From Maridesulfovibrio ferrireducens (lineage in GTDB: Bacteria > Desulfobacterota > Desulfovibrionia > Desulfovibrionales > Desulfovibrionaceae), in NCBI RefSeq assembly GCF_900101105.1, contig NZ_FNGA01000006.1, forward strand, positions 61,702 through 125,701: a stretch of 64,000 nt of DNA, given 5' to 3'. The notes beneath the pieces are model-generated. The model had not been told where the DNA came from. It saw nothing but the letters and a program-made list of their open reading frames with translations, and searched no databases. This document shows, one piece after another, positions 44,122 to 52,972 of this stretch. The position numbers and the translations under genes are program-made. How positions within the stretch are numbered: position 1 is the stretch's first letter; the number at the start of each line of letters is the position of its first letter.

Positions 44122-46209
44122 ATGAAAAAAATACTCACCACCTGCCCTTATTGCGGATCAGGCTGCAATTTTCATCTTCAAGTAGAAAACAATCAGATTA
44201 TCGGAGTTATCCCTGCTATGAGCAACTCAGTTAACCAAGGTAGTTTGTGTGCCAAAGGGCATTTCGGCTTTGATTTTGTTCACCATCCAGATCGGTTAAC
44301 GTCCCCGCTTGTCCGTAAAAACGGCGTATTAGTAGAAACAGACTGGGACGAAGCTTTTTCTGTAATCACTGAACGGTTCAAATCATTCAAAAAAGATTTC
44401 GGACCTGATTCAATTGCCGGATTCAGCTCGGCCCGTTGCACCAATGAAGAAAATTATCTCATGCAAAAATTTATGCGCGCAGCCATCGGTACCAATAATA
44501 TCGACCACTGCGCGCGACTCTGACACGCTCCCACTGTAGCCGGTCTGGCTGCATCATTCGGAAGCGGGGCAATGACTAATTCTATTGATGAACTGGATTT
44601 GATGGGCACGGGTAATGCCATTTTTGCAATCGGAACCAACACCACAGAATGCCATCCTATTATAGGATTGGGCATGATGAAAGCGGCCCAGCGCGGAGCA
44701 AAGCTGATTATAGCCGACCCGCGCGCCATCACCCTTACGCAACATGCGGATGTCTGGCTTAGACTGAAACCCGGAACCGATGTCGCCCTGCTAAACGGGC
44801 TTGCTCACGTTCTAATTACCGAAGGGCTGGCGGATGAAAAATTTATAGCGGAACGCACCGAAGGATATGAAGAATTTCGAGCCTCTGCCATGCGCTATAC
44901 TCCGGCATACGCTGAAACCATTACAACCGTTCCAGCAGAACTTATTTACAAGGCGGCCCGCATAATAGGCACCGCCCGTACCACTGCTACATATTATACT
45001 ATGGGCATAACTCAACACACTTCCGGTGTTGATAATGTCCGCAGCGTCGCTAATATTGCTATGCTCACAGGAAACATGGGAAAAGCTTTAACAGGTGTTA
45101 ACCCCCTGCGCGGTCAAAACAATGTTCAAGGTTCTTGCGACATGGGTACGCTACCGGACGTTTTTCCGGGCTACCAAAAAGTCCGCCTACCGGAAGTACG
45201 CGAGAAATTTAGCAAAGCTTGGGAAATTGAACTATCCGAAACAACAGGGCTTACAATCCCCGAAGTTTTGCATGAAATTGAACACGGTAATGTAAAAGGA
45301 TTATTCGTTTTCGGTGAAAATCCTATGCGCAGCGACCCTGATATCAACCATGTGAAACATTGCCTTGAAGCTGTTGATTTTCTGGTTGTGCAAGATATTT
45401 TTCTGACTGAAACGGCAGAACTGGCGGATGTGGTTCTACCCGGTGCAACTTTCGCGGAAAAAGACGGAACTTTTTCCAGTACGGAACGACGGGTTCAGCT
45501 TATTCGCAAAGCCATTGATCCGATCGGAAACAGCAAAGCCGATTGGCAGATACTTGCTGAACTGATTAAGCGCATGGGAATAAAAACAAAATACAATTCC
45601 CCCGAAGACATTTTTAATGAAATGCGTGCGCTTACCCCAAGTTATGGCGGAATAACTTACTCCCGTTTAGAAAATGAAAAGTTACAATGGCCGTGCCCTT
45701 CCGAAGATCACAAAGGTACTCCGGTCCTGCATGTTGATAAATTTGTGCGCGGCAAAGGTTCTTTTTTTGCCGCTGATTATAAAGAACCAGCTGAACTACC
45801 TGACGCTGATTTCCCTTTAGTTCTTACGACTGGACGAGTAACAGCCCATTACCACACCGGCACAATGACGCGCCGCTGCTGGGGACTGGACGGACTTCGA
45901 CCGGAAGAAATGCTGGAAATCAATCCGGCAGACGCAAAACGCTTTGGAATCGAAGATAACGGTTATGTTGTCGTCACATCCCGAAGAGGTGAACTTAGAG
46001 CGCGGGCGCAGGTGACTGAAAGAGTCCCCGAAGGACTGACTTTTATCACCTTTCATTTCAGCGAAAGTCCGGGCAACATACTCACCAACAGTGCCACTGA
46101 TCCTGAAACAGGTACGCCTGAGTTTAAGGTTTGTGCCGTAAAAGTTCGAGCAGGCAGCGCGGAAAAACATCCGGCAAAGCCATACAATATCAATAACGTC
46201 AGTGCATAA
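44122..46209 (+). CDS. fdhF: Formate dehydrogenase catalytic subunit (selenocysteine)
   Basis: 695 residues when the in-frame UGA at 44521-44523 is read as Sec134 (CARL-Sec-HAPTVAGL; E. coli FdhH has Sec140). Mo/W-bisPGD enzyme interconverting formate and CO2. The N-terminal [4Fe-4S] site is Cys8, 11, 15 and 43, with Lys45 in LCAKG. The active-site His follows Sec, and NPLRGQNNVQGSCDMG carries the conserved Arg. The C-terminal molydopterin dinucleotide-binding domain starts near residue 575. It has no signal peptide, so it is cytosolic. It is short like FdhH/HDCR-type subunits. It leads the four-gene set fdhF-hycB-hydA-hycB. The split open frame is not a pseudogene: both halves align to one enzyme and a SECIS follows the UGA. 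Confidence 0.96.
44521..44560 (+). promoter_or_regulatory. SECIS element of fdhF
   Basis: Starting at the UGA, a hairpin forms 15 bases downstream: TGTAGCC pairs with GGCTGCA (one G-T pair) around the loop GGTCT (44542-44546). The apical GGTCT loop is the SelB-contact motif also found in the E. coli fdhF SECIS. Confidence 0.88.
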
Positions 46210-46245
46210 TATTTTTGCATCATAAATAATTACAATGAGGAATAT

Positions 46246-46830
46246 ATGTCTTCTTCCCTGAACCATTTTATAGCAGCTGATCCTGAAAAATGCATCGGCT
46301 GTAAACTTTGCGAAGTCGCCTGCTCCCAGGCTCATTCGTCCAGTCCGGCATTCACAGCAGGAGCACTTAACGCGCCTATTCTGCCCCGTTTATACGTTGT
46401 GCAGACTCCTGAAATTACCATTCCCGTTCAATGCCGCCACTGCGAAGACGCCCCTTGCGCTAATTGCTGTCCTGTTTCCGCCATCAGCCGCAAAAACGGT
46501 GCGATTGTTGTTGAAACAAAGCTTTGCGTTGGATGTAAAACCTGCATGCTCGCTTGTCCTTTCGGAGCAATTGAACTTCTGCCTGTATATAAAAACGGCG
46601 CTCCAGTGATGCAGGCTGTTCTGTGCGAAAATGGTGAAACTTCAATGGACGAAGTGCCCATGCTCTTTGCCGGAAAATGCGACCTTTGCTCTGATCGGAA
46701 AAAAGGTCCTGCCTGCGTTGAAGTGTGCCCTGAAAAAGCACTGAGCTTAATAGACCCTTCCCGCATGAAACGGGAACGCAACATTAAAGCGGCTATGAGT
46801 TTTCTAAACACTTCACAAAATTTTTCTTAA
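46246..46830 (+). CDS. HycB-like polyferredoxin (electron-transfer subunit)
   Basis: 194 residues with four [4Fe-4S] motifs: CIGCKLCEVAC, CRHCEDAPCANCCP, CVGCKTCMLACP and CDLCSDRKKGPACVEVCP. This is the HycB/FdhB-like architecture that links a formate dehydrogenase to other redox subunits. TGAGGA precedes the ATG, 36 bp behind fdhF. It corresponds in position and type to HycB2 of Acetobacterium HDCR. It is cytosolic (no Tat signal, no membrane anchor), so it is not a quinone-linked Fdh subunit. Confidence 0.92.
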   Translation: MSSSLNHFIAADPEKCIGCKLCEVACSQAHSSSPAFTAGALNAPILPRLYVVQTPEITIPVQCRHCEDAPCANCCPVSAISRKNGAIVVETKLCVGCKTCMLACPFGAIELLPVYKNGAPVMQAVLCENGETSMDEVPMLFAGKCDLCSDRKKGPACVEVCPEKALSLIDPSRMKRERNIKAAMSFLNTSQNFS

Positions 46831-46841
46831 GGTTAATATTC

Positions 46842-48221
46842 ATGTCCAAATCAAAACAACTTATCATAATAGATGAAGAACTTTGCACCGGCTGCGGTCG
46901 CTGTAAGGACGTATGCCCCGTAGACGCTATCTCCGGAATTCATGGAGAGCCGCATAAAATTGACTCTTCCCGCTGTGTATTTTGCGGACAATGCGTGCAG
47001 ACATGCAGTGCTTACTCTTCAATTTTAGATGAACCGGAAACTCCGCGCGCAGATAAACTTCTTGAACGCGGTATGTTTCAATCAACAACGGAACCTCTGT
47101 TTGCCGCTTATTGTGCGGGTGATGTCTTCGAAATTTCAGACGCACTAAAATCAGACAAATTTACTATGGTTCAATGTGCTCCGGCAGTACGAGTCTCTAT
47201 AGGCGAAGATTTTGGAATGAAGGCAGGAAGCCTCACCCCCGGTAAAATGGCCGCCGCACTTCGCAGACTGGGTTTCGACAAAGTGTATGACACAAATTTT
47301 GCCGCAGACCTCACCATAATGGAAGAAGGGAACGAACTTCTTTCACGCGTTAAAAATAACGGAACGCTCCCGATGTTCACCTCCTGCTGTCCGGCATGGG
47401 TGCGTTACATGGAGCTGAATTATCCTGATTTATTGCCGCATCTTTCAAGCTGTAAGTCTCCCCAGCAAATGTCCGGCGCATTATTTAAAACCTATGGTGC
47501 CGACATTAACGGCAAACAGCGCGCGGAAATATACAGTGTTGCGGTTATGCCCTGCACCTGCAAAAAATTCGAAAGCGCAAGACCTGAAATGAGTATGGAA
47601 GGACACCGCGACGTTGATGCTGTTTTAACTACACGTGAACTGGCATACATGATCCGCGAAGCAGGAATTGATTTCGAATCACTGCCTGATGAAGATTTCG
47701 ACAAACCACTCGGCACATATTCCGGAGCAGGAAATATTTTCGGGGTTACGGGTGGAGTTATGGAAGCCGCACTTCGCACAGCGTACGAACTTGTTTCAGG
47801 TGAACCAGTACCCGAAACAGATCTTATTTTTGTCCGTGGCGAGGAAGGTTTCCGCATAGCTTCCATGACCATGGGTGAACAGACTTTCAAAATTGCGGTA
47901 GTTGCCGGACTTACAAACGTTGCTCCGCTTTTAGAAAAAGTACGTGTAGGCAACGCAGATGTAGATTTCGTGGAAGTCATGTGCTGCCCGTCGGGATGTA
48001 TCAGCGGAGGCGGTCAGCCTAAAGTGCTGCTGCCGATTGAACGGGATGAAGTCTACCGGTGCAGAAAAGAATCCATGTACTCACATGACAAAAACTCCAA
48101 GATTCGCAAATCACATGAAAATCCTGACGTGCAAAAAGCATATGCTGATTTTCTGGGCGAACCTTTAGGTCACACTTCCCATAAATTGCTGCACACAGTT
48201 TTCGGCAAACAGGACGCATAA
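46842..48221 (+). CDS. [FeFe]-hydrogenase, HydA2-like
   Basis: 459 residues. Two N-terminal [4Fe-4S] clusters (Cys15/18/21/25 and 45/48/51/55) precede the H-cluster domain: L1 TSCCPAW (180-186; Cys182 proton relay, Cys183 ligand), L2 MPCTCKKFE (Cys238) and L3 CCPSGCISGGGQP (Cys382, Cys386). These are all the ligands for an active enzyme. It lacks the periplasmic Tat signal and small subunit of the well-known Desulfovibrio HydAB, so it is cytosolic. It is short, like HDCR HydA2. L1 and L3 deviate slightly from the CpI text (CCPSGC for ACPGGC). H-cluster maturases HydEFG are not in the window. Confidence 0.95.
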   Translation: MSKSKQLIIIDEELCTGCGRCKDVCPVDAISGIHGEPHKIDSSRCVFCGQCVQTCSAYSSILDEPETPRADKLLERGMFQSTTEPLFAAYCAGDVFEISDALKSDKFTMVQCAPAVRVSIGEDFGMKAGSLTPGKMAAALRRLGFDKVYDTNFAADLTIMEEGNELLSRVKNNGTLPMFTSCCPAWVRYMELNYPDLLPHLSSCKSPQQMSGALFKTYGADINGKQRAEIYSVAVMPCTCKKFESARPEMSMEGHRDVDAVLTTRELAYMIREAGIDFESLPDEDFDKPLGTYSGAGNIFGVTGGVMEAALRTAYELVSGEPVPETDLIFVRGEEGFRIASMTMGEQTFKIAVVAGLTNVAPLLEKVRVGNADVDFVEVMCCPSGCISGGGQPKVLLPIERDEVYRCRKESMYSHDKNSKIRKSHENPDVQKAYADFLGEPLGHTSHKLLHTVFGKQDA

Positions 48222-48222
48222 A

Positions 48223-48774
48223 ATGAAAGCCTTCGTTATTGCAGATCCGCGTAAATGTATTGGGTGCGGAGCGTGTGAGGTTGCCTGCGCTTCAGCGAAC
48301 AGCGAACTGTCTATCCCGGAAGCGGCAAGGCTGCGCGCGGCATTTAATCCCCGTTTAAATTTAATATCGACTCCTGAAATAACAATGCCCATACAATGCC
48401 GCCAGTGCGAAGACGCTCCTTGCGCAAAAGCCTGCCCAGTAGGAGGGATTGTCTATCTGAACGGAGTGGTTCACATTCGCAAAGAAAATTGTATCGGCTG
48501 TAAAATGTGCATACTGGCCTGCCCTGTTGGAGCCGTTAACATTTTACCTCTTGATAAAAATCTGCCGCGCCCTGCCACAGGCTCTAAATACCCCTATGAC
48601 AATTCGGAACTTCCTGAATTTTATGCACAGAAATGTGAACTTTGCAGCGACAGAGAAGAAGGGCCTGCCTGTGTACAGATTTGCCCTGCCGGAGCTTTTA
48701 CCCTTATAGATGTGGATACCTTAAAAGAAACTGTCAAATCCAGACGCGAAAAGGTATTACGAAATCTGCAATAA
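48223..48774 (+). CDS. Second HycB-like polyferredoxin
   Basis: 183 residues with four [4Fe-4S] motifs: CIGCGACEVACAS, CRQCEDAPCAKACP, CIGCKMCILACP and CELCSDREEGPACVQICP. It is paralogous to the subunit at 46.2 kb and matches HycB3 of HDCR. The start lies one base behind the hydrogenase stop, with its AGGA inside that gene, so translation is coupled. Confidence 0.92.
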   Translation: MKAFVIADPRKCIGCGACEVACASANSELSIPEAARLRAAFNPRLNLISTPEITMPIQCRQCEDAPCAKACPVGGIVYLNGVVHIRKENCIGCKMCILACPVGAVNILPLDKNLPRPATGSKYPYDNSELPEFYAQKCELCSDREEGPACVQICPAGAFTLIDVDTLKETVKSRREKVLRNLQ

Positions 48775-48785
48775 GAGGACTTACC

Positions 48786-49577
48786 ATGGCTGCAAAGCAG
48801 AAAATCAGATGTATTCTCATAGATGACGAAGCTCCTGCGCTGGATGAGCTTAATTATCTGCTGTCAGAGTTCAATGATATAGAAATCATAAGGACCGCAA
48901 CTTCGGCCACTCAAGGCATCAAGTTGATACAGGAAGAAGAACCTGATCTCGTTTTTCTGGACATTCAAATGCCCGGCAAAAACGGTTTCCATGTATTGCA
49001 GGAAATTATGCAGTTTCCAAATCCGCCGCTCGTTATTTTTGCCACAGCCTACGATGAATACGCCCTGCGGGCTTTTGAAGAAAACGCCGTCGACTACATT
49101 CTCAAACCCTTCTCGCAAGAACGGATTTCCAAAAGTCTTGAACGGGTCCGCTGCCTACTTTTTGCAAACTGCACTGAAAAAGTTGAAGTCCCCAACATGA
49201 ACGCATTACTAAGCGGCATGGGACTGGGACACAACGTTTTGCGGATTTCAGTTGAAGGGAATGGACGCATACTTCTTCTCGAGCCTGCCGAAGTAATTCT
49301 ATGCAGAATGGAAGATCGTAAAATCATGGTTTACACTGCCGAAGATATTTTCCCCTGCTACGGAGATAAGACTCTCGATAAACTTGAAGAACGCCTCCAA
49401 GGACAACCTTTTTTCAAAGCTAATCGGGGCGAGCTTGTAAACCTGACCCATGTTCGGGATTTTGCGCCGTGGTTTAATGGAAAATACGTTCTGACCATGA
49501 ATAACATTCAAGAGAATGAAGTCATAATAAGCAAGGGCCGCGTAAAATCTTTTCGCGAAAGACTTGGACTTGCATAG
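48786..49577 (+). CDS. LytTR-family response regulator
   Basis: 263 residues. Receiver domain with IDDE, phospho-acceptor Asp59 (FLDIQMPG), a conserved Thr/Ala and LKPF. A linker leads to a LytTR DNA-binding domain from about residue 160 (ILLLEPAEVILCRMEDRK...FFKANRGELVNLTHVRDF). The ATG at 48786 has AGAGGA upstream; the longer frame overlaps the preceding ferredoxin gene and is rejected. With the LytS kinase behind it this is a BtsSR/YpdAB-like pair. Its likely target is the tandem repeat before cstA. Confidence 0.93.
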   Translation: MAAKQKIRCILIDDEAPALDELNYLLSEFNDIEIIRTATSATQGIKLIQEEEPDLVFLDIQMPGKNGFHVLQEIMQFPNPPLVIFATAYDEYALRAFEENAVDYILKPFSQERISKSLERVRCLLFANCTEKVEVPNMNALLSGMGLGHNVLRISVEGNGRILLLEPAEVILCRMEDRKIMVYTAEDIFPCYGDKTLDKLEERLQGQPFFKANRGELVNLTHVRDFAPWFNGKYVLTMNNIQENEVIISKGRVKSFRERLGLA

Positions 49578-49601
49578 CTCAGTATGCGGAGAATTTAAGA
49601 T

Positions 49602-51338
49602 ATGAATCCCGAAACTCTGATCATCACCCTTGCGGAAAGATTCGGCCTTATCGTAGCCGGAGCATTTCTACTGCTCACCATCACACCTATCCATAAAATA
49701 GGATTCCGTAAAACTTCACCCAAGGCAACAATTGCCACACAAATACTCATTTTCGGAATTTTCGGAATACTCGGAACATACGGTGGCAACTTCGTATTTC
49801 AATCAGTAGCAAATTTACGGGCAATGGCGGTTATCACTGGCGGCTTATTCGGCGGACCATTAGTCGGACTCGGCGCCGGACTTATAGCCGGAGGTCATCG
49901 CATTTTAATAGATTTCGGCGGATTCAGCGCCGTTCCCTGCGGACTTGCAACAGTTTTAGAAGGTACTGCAGCCGGATTAATTTCTCTCAAACTTGCCAAC
50001 CGTATGGACTGGCGAGCCGCCGCCGGTCTCGCCTTTGTGGGTGAAATCATCCATATGATCATGGTCCTCTACCTTTCAAGTCCGTATTCCGAAGCATTAA
50101 AGCTTGTAGAATTAATCGCACTGCCCATGATCATTTTAAACACTTTCGGTGCAGCTATTTTTGCACAGGTTATCAACATAGTTTTCCGCTACGGCACCAA
50201 ACGCGATTCCATACAGGCGCAACAAATTCTGGACATTGCCAACCTCACGGTGGGACACCTCCGTTCCGGTTTAACCATGGAATCTGCTATGGAAACAGCC
50301 AAAATTATATTTTTCAATGTTTCTGTTGCAGCCGTGGCAATTACTGACAATAAAAATGTGCTGGCTCATATCGGAGTTGGTGACGATCATCACCTTCCCG
50401 GTAAAAAAATCAGAACAGCTTCCACCTTAAATGCGCTTGCCCAAGGTGAGCCTGTATTTTTGGATTCAAGTGAAAAAATCGGATGTAATCATCGAGGATG
50501 TCCTTTCACTTCCGCAGCGGTTGTTCCCCTTCATAAAAAGGGTGAAATTTTAGGAACTTTAAAACTTTACGGAACAAAAAAGAAAGAGCTTGATCTGCTT
50601 TCCTTTGAAATAGCCAAGGGACTCGCCAATCTGTGCTCCACACAGCTGGAACTTGAAGAAATTCAAATCAAAGAACAAATGCTTGCTCATGCGGAAATTC
50701 GTCGCCTTCAAGCTCAAATAAATCCTCACTTTCTATTTAATTCTTTAAATACAGTTACATCCTTTTGTCGTACAAATCCGAACAGGGCGCGGGAGTTGCT
50801 CCTTGAGCTATCCTCGTACATGCGCAAAAATCTGGACAGCAGCCGCGGCTACATTCCGCTATCCGAAGAACTTGCCCAGCTCAAAAGCTATCTTGCAATT
50901 GAACAGGCCCGCTTCGGAGACCGCATTAAAGTTGATATTACTGTTGAAAAAGAATGCGAAGACTGGCCCATCCCGCCGCTGATCATCCAGCCGCTGGTAG
51001 AAAACAGTGTGAAACACGGCATAATGGGACGCGAGGAAGGCGGTCAAATTACTATTTCGATTCAATGCGATAGAAGGCAACTCAGCGTTTCAATAAAAGA
51101 TGACGGTGTCGGAATGAGTCAGGCTAAATTGGATCAGCTCTTTGAAAAAAAGAAAATCGAATCATGCGAGGAAGGAATAGGTGTGCGCAACTGCATTCAG
51201 CGTATCGAGCAGATATACGGCCCTCAATGTAAAATAACAATCACCAGCAAACTAAACGAAGGAACCTGCGTCAGTTTTAAAATTCCAAAACTGCGAAATC
51301 AACCCCGGAAAACGGACTTTCAAACAACAACAAGCTGA
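49602..51338 (+). CDS. LytS-type sensor histidine kinase
   Basis: 578 residues. The N-terminal 5TM-LYT sensor (about 1-195) has the signature GGLFGGPLVGLGAGLIAGGHR. A GAF-like domain (about 205-350) contains GCNHRGCPF. The His_kinase domain has phospho-acceptor His376 in QINPHFLFNSLNT, then HATPase_c. In E. coli the homologous BtsS senses pyruvate and activates the CstA-family transporter BtsT. The same gene set here (LytTR, LytS, CstA) argues for pyruvate or a related small acid as signal; that is inference by analogy. Confidence 0.94.
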   Translation: MNPETLIITLAERFGLIVAGAFLLLTITPIHKIGFRKTSPKATIATQILIFGIFGILGTYGGNFVFQSVANLRAMAVITGGLFGGPLVGLGAGLIAGGHRILIDFGGFSAVPCGLATVLEGTAAGLISLKLANRMDWRAAAGLAFVGEIIHMIMVLYLSSPYSEALKLVELIALPMIILNTFGAAIFAQVINIVFRYGTKRDSIQAQQILDIANLTVGHLRSGLTMESAMETAKIIFFNVSVAAVAITDNKNVLAHIGVGDDHHLPGKKIRTASTLNALAQGEPVFLDSSEKIGCNHRGCPFTSAAVVPLHKKGEILGTLKLYGTKKKELDLLSFEIAKGLANLCSTQLELEEIQIKEQMLAHAEIRRLQAQINPHFLFNSLNTVTSFCRTNPNRARELLLELSSYMRKNLDSSRGYIPLSEELAQLKSYLAIEQARFGDRIKVDITVEKECEDWPIPPLIIQPLVENSVKHGIMGREEGGQITISIQCDRRQLSVSIKDDGVGMSQAKLDQLFEKKKIESCEEGIGVRNCIQRIEQIYGPQCKITITSKLNEGTCVSFKIPKLRNQPRKTDFQTTTS

Positions 51339-51353
51339 TTCGACACTTTGAAT

Positions 51354-51388
51354 GTCATTTCAAACATCGAATTAGTCACTTCAAGCAT
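51354..51388 (+). promoter_or_regulatory. Tandem direct repeat, candidate LytTR operator of cstA
   Basis: GTCATTTCAAACAT (51354-51367) and GTCACTTCAAGCAT (51375-51388) are 12/14 identical and start 21 bp apart, two helical turns. LytTR regulators typically bind two direct repeats with this period. A CATAAT -10-like box follows at 51429-51434 with no -35 box at the right place, as expected for an activator-dependent promoter. Confidence 0.6.
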
Positions 51389-51467
51389 GAACTGTTGAAC
51401 CTGCCGACCCCTTCATGTCAGAAAGGTGCATAATTTTCATTCAGCACAAAAGATGGAGGTCTTGTCT

Positions 51468-52883
51468 ATGCTATTTTTCTTTGCCTGCGTTGCATCCCTG
51501 ATTGTCGGATACCTTATCTACGGTAAATTTGTTGATAATGTTTTCGGCCCGGACGGTAACCGCACCACCCCTGCTTACACTATGCGTGATGATGTTGACT
51601 ACATGCCCATGCCTAAATGGAAACTGATGTTCATTCAGGTTCTGGACATTGCCGGTATCGGCCCGATCTTCGGACCTATTCTCGGCGCACTTTACGGCCC
51701 TGCCGCCCTTATCTGGATCGTAATCGGTTGTATCTTCGGCGGAGCTGTCCACGATTATTTCAGCGGAATGCTTTCCATCCGCAACAACGGTGCAAGCGTA
51801 CCTGAACTTGTTGGTGAATATCTAGGAATGCCTGCCCGCCATGTTATGCGCGTATTCGCTTTCGTTCTGTTAATGCTTGTCGGCGTAGTTTTTGTTCTCA
51901 GCCCAGCAAAACTGCTCACAGGTTTGACCGGAATCAACACCGGACTCCTTGTAGCCTGTATTTTCGCATATTACTTCCTCGCAACTATTCTTCCAATTGA
52001 TAAACTTATCGGAAAACTCTATCCGCTTTTCGGAGCACTGTTACTGGTCATGACCATCGCAATTGCAGTTGCACTCATGTTCAGTGATCACGCGTTTCTG
52101 CCTAACCTTGACTTTGCTGTTAACACCAGCCCCACTGGCAAACCAATGTGGCCTCTGCTCTTCATCACTCTTTCATGCGGAGCAATCAGTGGATTCCATG
52201 CAACACAGTCGCCACTTATGGCTCGCTGTGTAAAAAATGAAAAAGAAGGACGCTCAGTATTCTACGGTGCAATGATCATTGAAGGCGTCATCGCGCTTAT
52301 CTGGTGTACTATCGGTTTGTCTTTCTATGACTCCCCTGAAGCTATGAACGCTGTTATCGCTTCCGGCAGCCCTTCCGCTGTAGTTTCACAGGCTGCAAAT
52401 GCACTTCTCGGACCTGTAGGCGGAATCTTCGCAATCATCGCTGTTGTTATCCTGCCCATCACCAGTGGTGACACTGCATTCCGCAGCACACGTCTTATTG
52501 TAGCTGAAACATTCAAACTTGATCAGGGTCCTGCAATCAAACGTCTGCTAATTGCGGTTCCTCTGTTCGCTCTTGGATATGTAATCTCTACTCAGAACTT
52601 CACTTCAATCTGGAGATACTTCGGATTCTCAAATCAGTGTCTGTCCATGATGGTACTCTGGACCGCAGCAGTTTACTTAGGACAGCGCGCAAAACTGCAC
52701 TGGATTGCATCCATCCCTGCCACCTTCATGACAGCGGTGGTTGTAACATTCATCATGCAGGCTAAAATCGGATTCGAACTTAGTATGAACACATCAATAC
52801 TGATCGGGATTGCAGCAGCCGTAGCCACAATGGCTCTGTTCCTCGTAAAGTACGTTGCCCCCAAGGCAGTACAAGAAAGCTAA
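51468..52883 (+). CDS. CstA-family (pyruvate/peptide) transporter
   Basis: 471 residues from the ATG at 51468, which has GGAGG eight bases before it; upstream ATGs at 51426 and 51453 leave no ribosome-binding site. Around a dozen hydrophobic helices, with family motifs GPIFGPILGALYGPAALIWI, GGAVHDYFSGMLSIRNNGASVPELVGEYLG and HATQSPLMARC. It is a short form compared with the ~700-residue E. coli CstA and BtsT, but complete in the core. CstA members carry pyruvate or peptides with H+. It lies behind a LytSR pair and a tandem operator-like repeat. Confidence 0.93.
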   Translation: MLFFFACVASLIVGYLIYGKFVDNVFGPDGNRTTPAYTMRDDVDYMPMPKWKLMFIQVLDIAGIGPIFGPILGALYGPAALIWIVIGCIFGGAVHDYFSGMLSIRNNGASVPELVGEYLGMPARHVMRVFAFVLLMLVGVVFVLSPAKLLTGLTGINTGLLVACIFAYYFLATILPIDKLIGKLYPLFGALLLVMTIAIAVALMFSDHAFLPNLDFAVNTSPTGKPMWPLLFITLSCGAISGFHATQSPLMARCVKNEKEGRSVFYGAMIIEGVIALIWCTIGLSFYDSPEAMNAVIASGSPSAVVSQAANALLGPVGGIFAIIAVVILPITSGDTAFRSTRLIVAETFKLDQGPAIKRLLIAVPLFALGYVISTQNFTSIWRYFGFSNQCLSMMVLWTAAVYLGQRAKLHWIASIPATFMTAVVVTFIMQAKIGFELSMNTSILIGIAAAVATMALFLVKYVAPKAVQES

Positions 52884-52918
52884 TAACAGCCTTAAGCCTC
52901 ACCTTCGAATACCTCGCA

Positions 52919-52952
52919 TAAAAAAGGCCCGCTTTAGCGGGCCTTTTTGTTT
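52919..52952. terminator. Bidirectional terminator between cstA and atpG
   Basis: AAAAAGGCCCGCT and AGCGGGCCTTTTT form a perfect stem with a short TT-A loop. It serves cstA (plus) and the N-ATPase operon (minus). Confidence 0.93.
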
Positions 52953-52972
52953 ATTATCAAATAGATACCGTA

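Noticed and set aside
44122..44523. fdhF looks like a pseudogene split by a stop codon (a 133-residue frame, then a frame restarting at 44572).
   Set aside because: The stop is UGA at the family Sec position, followed by a SECIS-like hairpin, and the downstream frame continues the same enzyme without a frame change.
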